Shown: positions 1 to 9,274, numbered from the stretch's first letter. The stretch: DNA of 64,000 bases from Epilithonimonas tenax DSM 16811 (GCF_000428485.1 NZ_AUAA01000001.1:140012-204011), one strand, 5' to 3'. Notes: generated by a model from the letters alone, not told the origin. A program made the numbers and translations.

Positions 1-257
1 ATCTTTTTCTCATCGTTTTTCTTGGTCTTTCCAGTTTTGAAAGCGCGTTGATCATTCTGGTTTCATTCTTCGTCTTGGTGACGGAAGCTTTGAATACTTG
101 TGTTGAGAAAATCTGCGATTACATTCAGCCGGAATTTGATTTGAGAATTGGAATTATTAAGGATTTGGCTGGCGGAGCGGTTTTGTTGGCGACTATTTCT
201 GCTATTTGTGTTGGGATTTTGGTTTATTGGTCTTATTTGAAATTGTTTTTTTATTAA
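1..257 (+). CDS. dgkA: Diacylglycerol kinase (DgkA-type), C-terminal part, cut by window edge
   Basis: The reading frame is open from base 3 and ends at TAA 255-257, so the gene begins before the window. The visible part has a hydrophobic helix, then TEALNTCVEKICDYI, which matches the DgkA family signature (E-x-x-NT-x-E-x-x-x-D), then KDLAGGAVLLATI and a last membrane helix. The family phosphorylates membrane lipid alcohols (diacylglycerol or undecaprenol) at the inner membrane. A TTG at 48 lies inside the family core and is not the real start. The Ala usual after NT in the signature is Cys here. The identification rests on this motif and the helix pattern. Confidence 0.85.
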   Translation, partial: LFLIVFLGLSSFESALIILVSFFVLVTEALNTCVEKICDYIQPEFDLRIGIIKDLAGGAVLLATISAICVGILVYWSYLKLFFY

Positions 258-278
258 AATTATTTTAAATTAATTTCG

Positions 279-313
279 TTTACCCCAACCCTAAAGGGAG
301 CAAAATTAATTTA
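279..313. repeat. Short CCCTAAAGGG intergenic repeat
   Basis: Between the kinase and ddl there is a short palindromic CCCTAAAGGG core in otherwise AT-rich DNA. Similar 'ccccaaccctaaaggg' pieces are common between genes in this group (recalled, not searched). It might act as a weak terminator for the upstream gene, but the stem is only four or five pairs. Confidence 0.3.
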
Positions 314-346
314 AAGATTTAATCACCATTTTTTACATAAAATTTT

Positions 347-354
347 TACATTTG
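347..354 (+). promoter_or_regulatory. -7 promoter element of ddl
   Basis: TACATTTG fits the Bacteroidota -7 consensus TAnnTTTG and lies 19 bases before the ddl start codon, giving a short leader. No TTG is present at the expected -33 spacing, so only half of the promoter is supported. Confidence 0.45.
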
Positions 355-373
355 TTTTCAATATAATTCTAGA

Positions 374-1357
374 ATGAGCAAAAAAAACATCGCCGTCGTA
401 ATGGGCGGATATTCTGATGAATACAAAGTTTCTCTAAAAAGTGGACAATTGATTTTCGATTCTTTGGATCGCGAAATTTATCAAGTTTACAAAGTGGTCA
501 TCCTGAAAGACGAATGGTATTTCCTTGATGAAAACGAACAGAAAAACCCAATCAACAAAGCAGACTTCTCTGCCGATCTAGGAAATGGAGAAAGTCTGAA
601 ATTTGACGCATGCTTCAATACCATCCACGGAACGCCTGGCGAAAACGGAATCTTACAGGCTTATTGGGACGCAGTCGGACAAAAATATACAGGTTGCGAC
701 TTTTACCAAAGCGCATTGACCTTCAATAAAAAAGACACCTTAGCGGTTCTTTCAAAATACGGAATTCCTTCTGCGAAAAGTATTTATCTGAGAAAAGGCG
801 AAGCTATTTCTGATGACAAAATCGTGGAAGAACTCGGATTACCGCTTTTCGTGAAGCCCAATCAAAGTGGTTCTTCTCTCGGAATTTCTAAGGTTAAGGA
901 AAAAAGCGAACTGAAAACTGCACTTGAAATTGCTTATAAAGAAGATGATGAAATCTTGATCGAAAGTGCTTTGATTGGAACTGAAGTTTCTGTGGGCGTT
1001 TTGGACTACCAAGGTGAAGTGATCGTTCTGGGCATTACGGAAATCATCCCCGACAAAGAATTCTTCGATTACGAAGCCAAATATGAAGGCGCTTCTCAGG
1101 AAATTACGCCTGCAAGAATAGACGAAGAGACCACAAAAAAGGTGGAAGAAATCTCTATTAAAGCTTACAAATCTTTGGGAATGAGTGGATTCTCCAGATC
1201 AGAATTCATCATTGTGGACAGCATCCCTTATCTTTTGGAAATGAATACGAATCCTGGATTTTCGCCGGCAAGCATCCTACCACAACAGGCAAAGATCTAC
1301 GGAATCTCCATCAAAGATCTATGTGGAAGCGAAGTGGAGAAAGCATTGAAAAAATAA
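374..1357 (+). CDS. ddl: D-alanine--D-alanine ligase
   Basis: This enzyme joins two D-alanines with ATP to make the dipeptide for peptidoglycan precursors, in the cytoplasm. The 327-residue protein has the usual length. It shows an N-terminal domain beginning KNIAVVMGGYSDEYKVS, the ATP-grasp segment LFVKPNQSGSSLGISKV near residue 160, and the metal and substrate binding end EMNTNPGFSP near residue 290. The ATG at 374 is preceded by a -7 element and starts directly at the conserved strand. A terminator at 1366-1398 separates it from coaD. No defect is seen in the catalytic motifs. Confidence 0.96.
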   Translation: MSKKNIAVVMGGYSDEYKVSLKSGQLIFDSLDREIYQVYKVVILKDEWYFLDENEQKNPINKADFSADLGNGESLKFDACFNTIHGTPGENGILQAYWDAVGQKYTGCDFYQSALTFNKKDTLAVLSKYGIPSAKSIYLRKGEAISDDKIVEELGLPLFVKPNQSGSSLGISKVKEKSELKTALEIAYKEDDEILIESALIGTEVSVGVLDYQGEVIVLGITEIIPDKEFFDYEAKYEGASQEITPARIDEETTKKVEEISIKAYKSLGMSGFSRSEFIIVDSIPYLLEMNTNPGFSPASILPQQAKIYGISIKDLCGSEVEKALKK

Positions 1358-1365
1358 TTATAATT

Positions 1366-1398
1366 TGGCCAAAGAAAAGTCTTTGGCTTATTTTTTTT
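1366..1398 (+). terminator. Rho-independent terminator after ddl
   Basis: The stem GCCAAAG (1368-1374) pairs with CTTTGGC (1381-1387) across the loop AAAAGT and is followed by a T-rich run. It lies 10 bases after the ddl stop and ends 16 bases before coaD, so coaD may depend partly on readthrough. Confidence 0.75.
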
Positions 1399-1413
1399 TA
1401 AAATCTGAAATAA

Positions 1414-1875
1414 ATGAAAATTGCTGTTTTCCCCGGATCGTTTGATCCTATTACACTTGGGCATTATGATATTGTAGAACGCGCCGTTCCGCTTTTTGAC
1501 AAGATCATCATTGCTATCGGAAAGAATTCTCAGAAAAAATATATGTTCTCTTTGGAACAACGTAAAGAATTTATCAGAAAAACATTTGAAAAATTCCCGA
1601 ATGTGGAAGTGGATGATTTTGAAGGATTGACGATCGACTATTGTAAAAGTAAAAACGTGAATTTCATTTTGAGAGGTTTGCGCAATCCTGCCGATTTTGA
1701 ATTTGAAAAATCAATCGCTCAGACCAACAGAGCTTTGACCAGAGACAATACCATTGAAACCATTTTTCTTCTCACATCCTCCGGAAAATCTTACATCAGC
1801 AGCAGCATTGTGAGAGAGATCATCTCTTACGGCGGAAATTATGAGATAATGGTTCCGGATGCGGTAAGGGCTTAA
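1414..1875 (+). CDS. coaD: Pantetheine-phosphate adenylyltransferase
   Basis: The enzyme transfers AMP from ATP to 4'-phosphopantetheine, the second-last step of coenzyme A synthesis. At 153 residues it matches the family length. The nucleotidyltransferase signature PGSFDPITLGH is at residues 7-17 with the TLGH (HxGH-like) site, RGLRNPADFEFE lies in the middle, and the C-terminal ISSSIVRE segment is the conserved second ATP-binding motif. The start ATG is the first in frame and leads straight into the first strand. A strong bidirectional hairpin follows. No functional link with the neighbouring surface protein gene is apparent. Confidence 0.96.
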   Translation: MKIAVFPGSFDPITLGHYDIVERAVPLFDKIIIAIGKNSQKKYMFSLEQRKEFIRKTFEKFPNVEVDDFEGLTIDYCKSKNVNFILRGLRNPADFEFEKSIAQTNRALTRDNTIETIFLLTSSGKSYISSSIVREIISYGGNYEIMVPDAVRA

Positions 1876-1898
1876 GAGACCTAAAGACCTGTTTATCA

Positions 1899-1938
1899 AA
1901 CAGAAAAGACGCCCGATAGAGCGTCTTTTCTGTTTTTA
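1899..1938. terminator. Bidirectional terminator between coaD and the giant surface protein gene
   Basis: ACAGAAAAGACGC (1900-1912) pairs perfectly with GCGTCTTTTCTGT (1921-1933). T-rich sequence follows on the plus strand and the complement has a T-rich run too, so it can end both converging transcripts. Confidence 0.85.
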
Positions 1939-1949
1939 AATACTAAAAT

Positions 1950-4900
1950 TTAATTTCTATTTTTTATGACAACATATCCTGTCAGCAATCTGCCATCTGT
2001 AAGTACGATATGATACCAGTAATTGTCTGTCGGCAAAGGGCGTCCCAGAAAAGATCCGTTCCAGAAAAACTGACCTTTAACAGTTGTTTCCAAAACCACC
2101 TTACCATTTTTATCCATCACACGAACAACAGTGCCAGGATAATTTTCCAAACCTTCTATCTCCCAGCCGTCATTCACGCCATCTCCATTAGGTGTGATGA
2201 TATTATTGATTTTAAAAATTGTAAAATCTTTAATTGTTACAGCACAGATATTTGTTTTTTCCCTAACATAGACTTTGTGTACGCCTTGTGAGAGATTTCG
2301 GAAAACGTTAGAATCTTGCCAATCTTTGTCGTTATCTAGAGAATACTCATATGTGAGAGAACCTTTAACAATGACTGTCGCAGTTGTATTTTCTATCGTA
2401 ATATTTGCCACCTCAGGACCTGAGTTGCCCGGGATATTATCAGATGTTATCATAATCAAGATTGGTAATCTCTGTACACTCTCACATCCGTCAACAGTTT
2501 GAGTAGCGTAATAGGTAAAGCCATCCTGCAAAGCAGTGACCGAAGGTAACGGCGTCAGAGACAGCTTGTCTGAATACCATTTGATATGACTCCCCGTAAT
2601 TTTGATATCGTCTAATTTTGCATTTGTGCTGATACAGAATAACTGCGGAGAACTTCCCGTTGGAGGTAAAGTTGCTGTGATGTTAACATTTACTGGAACA
2701 CGCACGCTCTCACAAGTTGCAATAATCTGAGAAGCGTAGTAAGTATTCCCATCAACCAAGGCTGTGGAGGGCTGCAATTGATGACCACCAATTGCGGCAT
2801 CATACCATTTCACATCTGTTCCTGTTATATTTACATTCCCGAGGGTTGCTTTGTTTTGAATACAAAAACTCTGCGTAGGTGATGCCAAAGGTGTTGGCGT
2901 CGTATTAACATATGTATTAATAACGACCTGAGCAGGATCTGATATACATCCAATCGCATTTTTATACCTGATCTTATAAGTATCTGGCACCAAGCCTCTG
3001 AAAGAATTAGAACTCGCCCAAGAAACACCATCATCTATAGAATACTGAACTGCTGAAGTCGTAATCAAAATCTCACCACTTGCATGATGACAATCTAGCT
3101 GCTGAACTTGAAACAGCGCAATTACAGGTGTATCAATAGGTTTTTTAACCACTACCAGAACAGCTGCAGATTCGCAACCAGCAGCGTTTTTTGTTTTTAA
3201 TTTATAATTGCCCGGAGCCAACTGCCCAGAATTTGCGTTAAGCGAATAGGTTACACCATCATCAAAACTGTAAAAAGCAGCAGGCGTCGAGATCGTGATA
3301 TCGCCAAAAGGATTGGCACAAGAAGCAGGCTGATTCACCACATAAACTGGCAGAACCGGAGCATTCGGAGGCGTATTAATCACCACAGAAAGTGCAGGTG
3401 AAGGACAGCCGCTACTGGATAATTTTTGTCTTACCAAGTAAGTACCCGGCGAAAGCATTGCATTAGAAACCGTCACCCAGGTAACACCATCATCAAAACT
3501 GTAATAGGCTGCAGGCGATATTACAGATATATGACCCGTAGTGGCAGTGCATCCTAAAGGTTGAGTTACAGAAACCTGTGGCTGAAGCGGTGTAATAGGT
3601 TTTATATTGACTGTTACCATTGCTGCTAATGAGATACAGCCGGCAGCGTCTTTTATCATTAGGTTATAAGTTCCTGGCGGTAGATTAGATCTGGTGTCAG
3701 ATGTACCAAATGTAAGTCCGTTATCAAAACTGAATTCTGCGGCAGAGCTCGTAATTTTGATTATTCCCAAAGCACTGTTGCAATCAGGATGCGTCACAGA
3801 ATAGACCGGAGCAGGCAACGGCGCAGGCGTGGTGATGACTGCAGTTGCAACATTGGATATACAGCCGGCAGCGTTTTTCACCTTGATCTGATAGTTTCCT
3901 GGTAAGAGGCCGCTTTTTGTATTAGAATAGGTGAAGGTCAATCCATTATCAAAACTGAAAGTGGCGGCAGGGCTTGTTACCGTGATACTACCTGTGGCAA
4001 CACTGCAAGTGGGTGCTGTCACAGAAACAGTAGGCGCAGCAATAGCAATCCCGGAATCCAGATTGACAACAGTCGTAAGAGACTCGCAGCTGTAAGCATT
4101 CACTTTGATTTTGATAATATAAGTCCCAGAGCCTAGATTGTTTTTGACAGGATTGTTTGTCCAAGACGCACCATCGTTAAAAGAGTAACTGCTTGCTACA
4201 GTATTGATCTTTATACTACCATCTGTACTGTCACAAGCGGTAGGCTGCACTGTTGCGACCACCGGAGCTGCAGGTATACTGGGACTAGAATTAATATATG
4301 CATTAGCAGTTTGAGAAACGCATCCAAAACTATTTTTTATCAAAACATTATAGTATCCAGAAGCGGCATTATTCTTAATAGGACTAGTAACCCATGTTGC
4401 ACCATTATCAAAACTATAAAGATCTGAAATGGTTTTAACAATAATAGAACCTAATGGTGATGCGCAGGTTGGCTGGATCGTCGTAACCTGCGGAGAACCG
4501 AGATAATATTTCTGAACACTCTTTCCTACAGCAGTAGAAACACAACCAATTGAGTTTTTTATTTTTATATAGTAATACCCTGGCACTGGGTTGAGTAATG
4601 TAGAACTGGTACCCCAAGTCGCACCATTATCAAAAGAATAAAATGCAGCATTCGACAAGACTGTGATGCTACCATTATTACCACATGTAGGCTGCACAAC
4701 GTTCACCAATGGCTGTGGCAGATAATAGGTATTGATCGAGATATAGAAGGAATTGGATCTACATCCTTGCGCATTTTTTATCACAACATTGTAAGATCCT
4801 GTAGTGAGATTTGTTAAAACAGAATTGGTTGTCCAAGTATTTCCGCCATCAAAACTGTACTGGGCTGCAGGCGTAAGTACTTTTATACTTCCATTTTGAC

Positions 4901-7900
4901 CACATTTTGGCTGGATGATCTCAACATCCGGTTTTGGCAGATAATAGGTGGAAAAATAGACAGAAGTGTTGTAAGTATCGGAGGTACAGTTAAGATTATT
5001 CTTGATGGCAATTCTATAAGACGTTCCTGACAAATTGGTAAAAACAGGACTGGAGCTCCAGGTATTACCACCATCTATACTGTAAAAACTAGCTGGTGTT
5101 GTAATCGTAATAGAAGCTCCTACCCCACAAGAAGGCTGAGTAGAGGTATACGAAGGGTTTTCTAAATAAAATGGTTTAAGATTAACACCAACAGTAGAGG
5201 ATGTACAAGTTGCATCCTTTATCATAACAGAATAATAACCGGGATTCAAATTAGAAAAGACAGGATTGGGAGCCCAAGTATAACCACCATCTATGCTATA
5301 AAAATTGGCAACAGCATTTACAGTAATACTTCCCTTCGTTCCGCAAGCGGGCTGAACTGCAGTGACAGATGGCTGTGGCAATCTCGTATCGTCCAAGTCC
5401 ACATAAATATTATTTGAAATACATCCTGATTTTTTAACTACCAAACGATAATAACCTTTTGTAAGATTGGAAAAATCCGGATTGATTGACCAGCTAGAGC
5501 CGCCATCTATACTGTACTGATCGGCTGCTGACGTGAATTTTATACTTCCAATGGTATTACCACAACTTGGACTTACCGCAGTATAAGTGGGATTATCAAG
5601 GTAAATTTGGCTAAAATAAACAGAAGACGCATCTGATATGCAGCTCAGACTATTTTTGACAACTACGTCATAACTGTAATTAGTCAAATTCGTAAAGACA
5701 GGATTAGAATTCCAAGTATATCCACCATTGATACTATAAAAATCAGCTACTGTATTCACGGTAATACTTCCCTTTACGGCACACGTAGGCTGTACAACCG
5801 TTATTGATGGTTTCGGCAATTTTTGCTGATTCAGCGAGACAGATTGTGGATAAGATTTACATCCTGTATTATTTTTCACCATAATATAGTAATACCCAGC
5901 TGGAAGACTTTTGGAGTTTGTGGTTACCCAAGTTGCCCCATTATCAAAACTGTAAAAATCAGAAACACTATTGATTGTTATCTTACCATTGACGCCACAT
6001 CCGGGTTCTTCCGTAGTATAAATTGGACTTGGAAGTGTAGGAGGATCTAATCTAACCGTTTGCGACTGAGAAATGCAGTTTGCGCTGTTTTTAATTTTAA
6101 TTTGATAATTACCTGGTGGTAACTCTGCAAGATTACTAGTTGTCCAGGTGGCACCATTGTCAAAGCTGTATTCCGCTGCTTCTGTTTTTATGTAGATACT
6201 ACCGTTTGTTCCACACTCTGGCTGAATGGTTTCATATTGTGGCGCCTGGCTTTCAAATTTGTACACAGAAATATATGAATAATCAGAGGTACATCCCAGA
6301 TAATTTTTAACTCCTACAGAGTAGTTCCCTGCAGTTACATTACTGGAAACATTGGAGCTTGCCCAAGTTACACCTCCGTTAAAAGTATAAAAATCTGCCG
6401 GTGTATTGATTGTGATTGTTCCTAAAACAGCACATGCAGGACTTACCAATGTATAATCTACATTGCCAAGCGTCTGGCTTTGTATGAGGACGACTTGAGC
6501 ATTTGAAATACAGCCAGCTGCATCCTTTGTTCTTACGATATATTTATCTGGCTGCAGTTTGTCTGCCACAGGATTGGTTACCCAAGTCACCCCATTATCA
6601 AAACTGTAATATGCCGCAGTAGTCGTTACAGTGATACTTCCCGTATCGCCACAAAATCTTGGCTGGGTTGCGTTGGTATTAGGTACCTGTAATAATGATT
6701 GGATGATGTTGACCTCCTGAGAATACGAAGTGCAACCTTTGAGCGTTTTGATCTTCACATAGTATTTTCCTGGATACAGATTGGTTTTCGTACCATTGGT
6801 AGTCCACGTCGCACCATTATCAAAACTGTATTCTGAAGCAGGAGACGTTACCTTTATGGTGCCATAAGAGACAAAACAAGAAGGCTGAGTAACAAGCAAT
6901 GTTGGAGAAACTGCAGTTACACTGGGTTCTATACTTACACTGGCAGTACTGCTACAACCATAACTATCCGTAACAGTAACAGAATACACCCCAACATCGG
7001 TTACAGTAATGGTTTGTGTGTTTAATCCGTTAAAGCTCCATAAATAAGAACTCCCGGGAGATGCAGTTAGCTCTGTACTCCCAGAGCATACGTTGAGGAC
7101 TCCAGTGATATTCGCAGTAGGATTTCTTACTTCCAGTGCAACCGGTATAATCTTGTAACAGCTTGGATCTTTGGAAACCCTTATATAAATAGTACTTGTA
7201 CCGGATTGGTAACTTGTAGAGCCCGAGATACTGTTGGCATTTGTAAAAGCATCATTGTAATTTTTGAAATATGAAAAAGTAAGACCTACTGTAGAAGTTA
7301 CGACTTTGTTATCAAAATCCGTCAGATTAAAATTTTCTAATGCATCTTGACCAATATCACACTTTGAAAGCTTTGCCGTTGTGACCGGAATATGACAAGA
7401 TGATGAACAATTGAGGAAACTAATATCCCAACCATCATTGGCATCTGTATCTGATGCATTGGAGAAAAAATTACCGCCTCCACAAGAACTTCCCTGTATA
7501 TCATAATCAATATAAACACCCACATTATAATTGGACTGACTTACGTTGGGGACATCAGCACTGTTGAGAACAAAATTGAATTTTTTATTAACATTGTCAA
7601 TAGTGGCTGCTTGAGTCGTATAGACAGCCGTACCAGTTTCATTGAACAATTTCAGTGTGATATTCTTCACAGAAGCCGTGACACCGCCAGAATTCGGAAC
7701 AGTAAAAACACCCGAAACATTCAGTGGCAAACTAGGACACACAGCATTGAGAGGATCTAAATTGATACTTCCTATAAAACTCTCGTTAGAGTGCAGAAGA
7801 CAAATATCATCTACATAAGCATAACCAAAATGACCTCCCAAACCGCATCTGGATGCCATAAACTCTATCGTAAACTCTTCATTATTAGGGATGGCAGAGA

Positions 7901-8672
7901 TATCCAATATCCCGGACTGCCAATTGGCTGTATATAATGTTACATAACCATAGCTGCCATCTGGGACCTTTGTAAAAATACAGTTTTTCTCATCTCCTAC
8001 AAGACAGAACTCACTTACAACCTGGTTATTTTTGTTAAGAACCCTAGCTTTAAAAAATGCCTGATTATCAGTATGGCTATTATCATACACACTTTGTAGA
8101 ATAGCTTTATAATTAAATTTCAGAAAATTTTCATTATTGGTTTTAAATCTTTTTCCCTGAACAATTGCCCCATACGTGCTCGAGTTTGGATAATTAATTT
8201 TCAAAGCATATTGATCAAACGCTTTGATATCACCCATATACCTATCAATAAGATTAGCGGGAACCGTGGTTGCCATCTCATTGACTGCCGAAGGGTCATA
8301 TTGATTGATATAGGTATCAGCTTTATTAGATATAGACCTACACTGCGTAGGACCGGGAGGATCTCCGATGTTGTACAAGAAGTTTTTAAGATAATTGGCG
8401 CCAGCCACGGTTTCTATCTGTTCAAAACCGCCATTGGAGCACATCTCTACCGCTGTTAGTGCAGTTTTTTTCATGTTTTTCTTTTCAAGAAGCACTTTAG
8501 CAACACGATCTTTCAAAAATTTCTGTTTGAGACTTTGATCCGTAATGATTTTACCATTCCCATCTTCTACAATACCATTGGAAAGGTAGTTAATAGTATC
8601 ATTTTCATGAATATGCTGGGCAGTAAGGAAAGAAACAAGGAATAAAAATAGTACAAAATAATACTTTTTCAT
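1950..8672 (-). CDS. Giant T9SS type B surface protein with SprB-like repeats
   Basis: The protein has 2240 residues. It begins with a signal peptide (MKKYYFVLFLFLVSFLTAQ), then about 570 residues of non-repeat region that includes a jelly-roll-like part, a PKD/Ig-like segment near 560, and then about 18 tandem repeats of 70-80 residues (about residues 590-1900). Each repeat carries a Cys-Gly-Ser-Ile strand, a YSFDNGATW-like core, a GxYxVxIKN turn and a second Cys. Two Ig-like units with KWYDA / KWYSD cores follow, then one last degenerate repeat, then a gliding-motility type C-terminal domain from about 2155 with ITPNGDGVND, which is the T9SS type B sorting signal. The pattern resembles Flavobacterium SprB, the cell-surface adhesin of gliding. 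Export by T9SS and surface display are inferred; adhesion is probable but not shown. PorP/SprF partner genes are not seen here. Confidence 0.88.
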   Translation of the reverse strand: MKKYYFVLFLFLVSFLTAQHIHENDTINYLSNGIVEDGNGKIITDQSLKQKFLKDRVAKVLLEKKNMKKTALTAVEMCSNGGFEQIETVAGANYLKNFLYNIGDPPGPTQCRSISNKADTYINQYDPSAVNEMATTVPANLIDRYMGDIKAFDQYALKINYPNSSTYGAIVQGKRFKTNNENFLKFNYKAILQSVYDNSHTDNQAFFKARVLNKNNQVVSEFCLVGDEKNCIFTKVPDGSYGYVTLYTANWQSGILDISAIPNNEEFTIEFMASRCGLGGHFGYAYVDDICLLHSNESFIGSINLDPLNAVCPSLPLNVSGVFTVPNSGGVTASVKNITLKLFNETGTAVYTTQAATIDNVNKKFNFVLNSADVPNVSQSNYNVGVYIDYDIQGSSCGGGNFFSNASDTDANDGWDISFLNCSSSCHIPVTTAKLSKCDIGQDALENFNLTDFDNKVVTSTVGLTFSYFKNYNDAFTNANSISGSTSYQSGTSTIYIRVSKDPSCYKIIPVALEVRNPTANITGVLNVCSGSTELTASPGSSYLWSFNGLNTQTITVTDVGVYSVTVTDSYGCSSTASVSIEPSVTAVSPTLLVTQPSCFVSYGTIKVTSPASEYSFDNGATWTTNGTKTNLYPGKYYVKIKTLKGCTSYSQEVNIIQSLLQVPNTNATQPRFCGDTGSITVTTTAAYYSFDNGVTWVTNPVADKLQPDKYIVRTKDAAGCISNAQVVLIQSQTLGNVDYTLVSPACAVLGTITINTPADFYTFNGGVTWASSNVSSNVTAGNYSVGVKNYLGCTSDYSYISVYKFESQAPQYETIQPECGTNGSIYIKTEAAEYSFDNGATWTTSNLAELPPGNYQIKIKNSANCISQSQTVRLDPPTLPSPIYTTEEPGCGVNGKITINSVSDFYSFDNGATWVTTNSKSLPAGYYYIMVKNNTGCKSYPQSVSLNQQKLPKPSITVVQPTCAVKGSITVNTVADFYSINGGYTWNSNPVFTNLTNYSYDVVVKNSLSCISDASSVYFSQIYLDNPTYTAVSPSCGNTIGSIKFTSAADQYSIDGGSSWSINPDFSNLTKGYYRLVVKKSGCISNNIYVDLDDTRLPQPSVTAVQPACGTKGSITVNAVANFYSIDGGYTWAPNPVFSNLNPGYYSVMIKDATCTSSTVGVNLKPFYLENPSYTSTQPSCGVGASITITTPASFYSIDGGNTWSSSPVFTNLSGTSYRIAIKNNLNCTSDTYNTSVYFSTYYLPKPDVEIIQPKCGQNGSIKVLTPAAQYSFDGGNTWTTNSVLTNLTTGSYNVVIKNAQGCRSNSFYISINTYYLPQPLVNVVQPTCGNNGSITVLSNAAFYSFDNGATWGTSSTLLNPVPGYYYIKIKNSIGCVSTAVGKSVQKYYLGSPQVTTIQPTCASPLGSIIVKTISDLYSFDNGATWVTSPIKNNAASGYYNVLIKNSFGCVSQTANAYINSSPSIPAAPVVATVQPTACDSTDGSIKINTVASSYSFNDGASWTNNPVKNNLGSGTYIIKIKVNAYSCESLTTVVNLDSGIAIAAPTVSVTAPTCSVATGSITVTSPAATFSFDNGLTFTYSNTKSGLLPGNYQIKVKNAAGCISNVATAVITTPAPLPAPVYSVTHPDCNSALGIIKITSSAAEFSFDNGLTFGTSDTRSNLPPGTYNLMIKDAAGCISLAAMVTVNIKPITPLQPQVSVTQPLGCTATTGHISVISPAAYYSFDDGVTWVTVSNAMLSPGTYLVRQKLSSSGCPSPALSVVINTPPNAPVLPVYVVNQPASCANPFGDITISTPAAFYSFDDGVTYSLNANSGQLAPGNYKLKTKNAAGCESAAVLVVVKKPIDTPVIALFQVQQLDCHHASGEILITTSAVQYSIDDGVSWASSNSFRGLVPDTYKIRYKNAIGCISDPAQVVINTYVNTTPTPLASPTQSFCIQNKATLGNVNITGTDVKWYDAAIGGHQLQPSTALVDGNTYYASQIIATCESVRVPVNVNITATLPPTGSSPQLFCISTNAKLDDIKITGSHIKWYSDKLSLTPLPSVTALQDGFTYYATQTVDGCESVQRLPILIMITSDNIPGNSGPEVANITIENTTATVIVKGSLTYEYSLDNDKDWQDSNVFRNLSQGVHKVYVREKTNICAVTIKDFTIFKINNIITPNGDGVNDGWEIEGLENYPGTVVRVMDKNGKVVLETTVKGQFFWNGSFLGRPLPTDNYWYHIVLTDGRLLTGYVVIKNRN
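3030..6850 (-). repeat. Tandem SprB-like repeat block (about 18 units)
   Basis: Within the giant protein the YSFDNGATW-like core recurs about every 210-240 bases, in about 18 copies with a nineteenth degenerate copy near 2330. Variants include YSIDGGYTW, YSFDDGVTW and FSFDNGLTF. The units have diverged in DNA, so they are old copies rather than a fresh expansion. Two regularly placed cysteines per unit could form one disulfide each after export. Confidence 0.85.
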
Positions 8673-8699
8673 GCAATTTAATATGAAATTAGTTTTTAC

Positions 8700-8707
8700 A
8701 AAAGTAT
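8700..8707 (-). promoter_or_regulatory. -7 promoter element of the giant type B gene
   Basis: The minus strand reads TACTTTTG, an exact match to TAnnTTTG, 28 bases before the ATG at 8672. No TTG is found at 17-23 bases further upstream, so the -33 part is weak or absent. Confidence 0.5.
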
Positions 8708-8805
8708 CCTTTTTTTTAAGATAAATTTAACACTATATCCAAAAATTAATACATCGAGCCTCTGTCCCACTTGCGACAAAGGGTTTTTAATATTTTTTAA
8801 AAAAA

Positions 8806-9040
8806 TTAATTTCCAAAATAGTCGACTGCAAATTTCATCCTATCTTCCAACGATAGATCCAAACAAGCATCCGGCAGTATTCCAATATAATCAATCGGAC
8901 AACCTGGCCAGTGCATCGCCCTGTAAGGTTTGCGGGCTAAAGCATTTTTCCTGTTCAGGTTGTATAAACTTTTTGCCTAGTTCCCAAGTTTTGAGATTGA
9001 TCGGATCAATCCCACTGATCCCAAACTTCACTTCTATAAA
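8806..9040 (-). pseudogene. Decayed gene remnant, two frames
   Basis: The minus strand encodes a protein-like C-terminal piece with RAMHWPGCPIDYIGILPD and SLEDRMKFAVDYFGN ending at TAA 8806-8808. It runs upstream only to a TAG at 8977-8979. The segment before it is open in another frame (FGISGIDPINLKTWELG), as if a frameshift near 8975 had split one gene. No start codon or promoter is found and the frame runs into the tRNA terminator. The family is not recognised. The call rests on protein-like composition and the fit of the two frames, so it is tentative. Confidence 0.4.
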
Positions 9041-9051
9041 TATAAAGACAT

Positions 9052-9080
9052 AAAAAAACCGCCTATAAATAGGCGGTCTT
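9052..9080 (-). terminator. Terminator of the first tRNA-Phe unit
   Basis: On the minus strand CCGCCTA pairs with TAGGCGG (plus positions 9059-9065 and 9070-9076), followed by seven T residues. It lies 4-5 bases after the 3' end of the tRNA gene. Confidence 0.85.
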
Positions 9081-9083
9081 CAG

Positions 9084-9156
9084 TGGTTTCTCCAGGGATC
9101 GAACCAGGGACACATGGATTTTCAATCCATTGCTCTACCAACTGAGCTAAGAAACC
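9084..9156 (-). tRNA. tRNA-Phe (GAA), copy 1
   Basis: The minus strand folds into a 73-nt cloverleaf. The acceptor is GGTTTCT / AGAAACC with discriminator A, the D arm is GCTC / GAGC, the anticodon stem is ATGGA / TCCAT with loop TTGAAAA (anticodon GAA), the variable loop has 5 nt, and the T arm is CCTGG-TTCGATC-CCTGG. CCA is not encoded. It is identical to copy 2. Confidence 0.97.
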
Positions 9157-9181
9157 ATTTCTCTTTTTGTTCTGAGTGGCG

Positions 9182-9212
9182 CAAAAATACACCCTTTATT
9201 TTTAAACTGCAA
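9182..9212 (-). promoter_or_regulatory. Promoter of tRNA-Phe copy 1
   Basis: The minus strand has TTG (9210-9212), 20 bases, then TATTTTTG (9182-9189), which fits the Bacteroidota promoter TTG-N17-23-TAnnTTTG. The tRNA 5' end is 26 bases downstream. The layout is the same as at copy 2. Confidence 0.75.
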
Positions 9213-9240
9213 ATGATGTCAACATCAAATTCACATTTTG

Positions 9241-9269
9241 ATAAAAAAACCACCTAATACAGGTGGTTT
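9241..9269 (-). terminator. Terminator of the second tRNA-Phe unit
   Basis: On the minus strand AACCACCT pairs with AGGTGGTT across a 5-nt loop and is followed by a T run. It is 6 bases past the tRNA 3' end and lies before the promoter of the downstream copy, so each tRNA is a separate unit. Confidence 0.82.
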
Positions 9270-9274
9270 CTTAG

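Larger units (their letters stand above)
8673..9051. other. Gap between the giant gene and tRNA-Phe genes
   Basis: This stretch holds the promoter half-site of the giant gene (8700-8707), AT-rich sequence, and a decayed reading frame at about 8806-9040. No intact gene is seen. Confidence 0.6.

Noticed and set aside
1366..1398. A possible riboswitch before coaD
   Set aside because: The hairpin is a simple terminator with a T run and no further conserved structure is visible.
3030..6850. CRISPR-like array or recent DNA tandem repeat
   Set aside because: The units are protein repeats about 220 bases long with diverged DNA and no spacers. They are inside one open reading frame.
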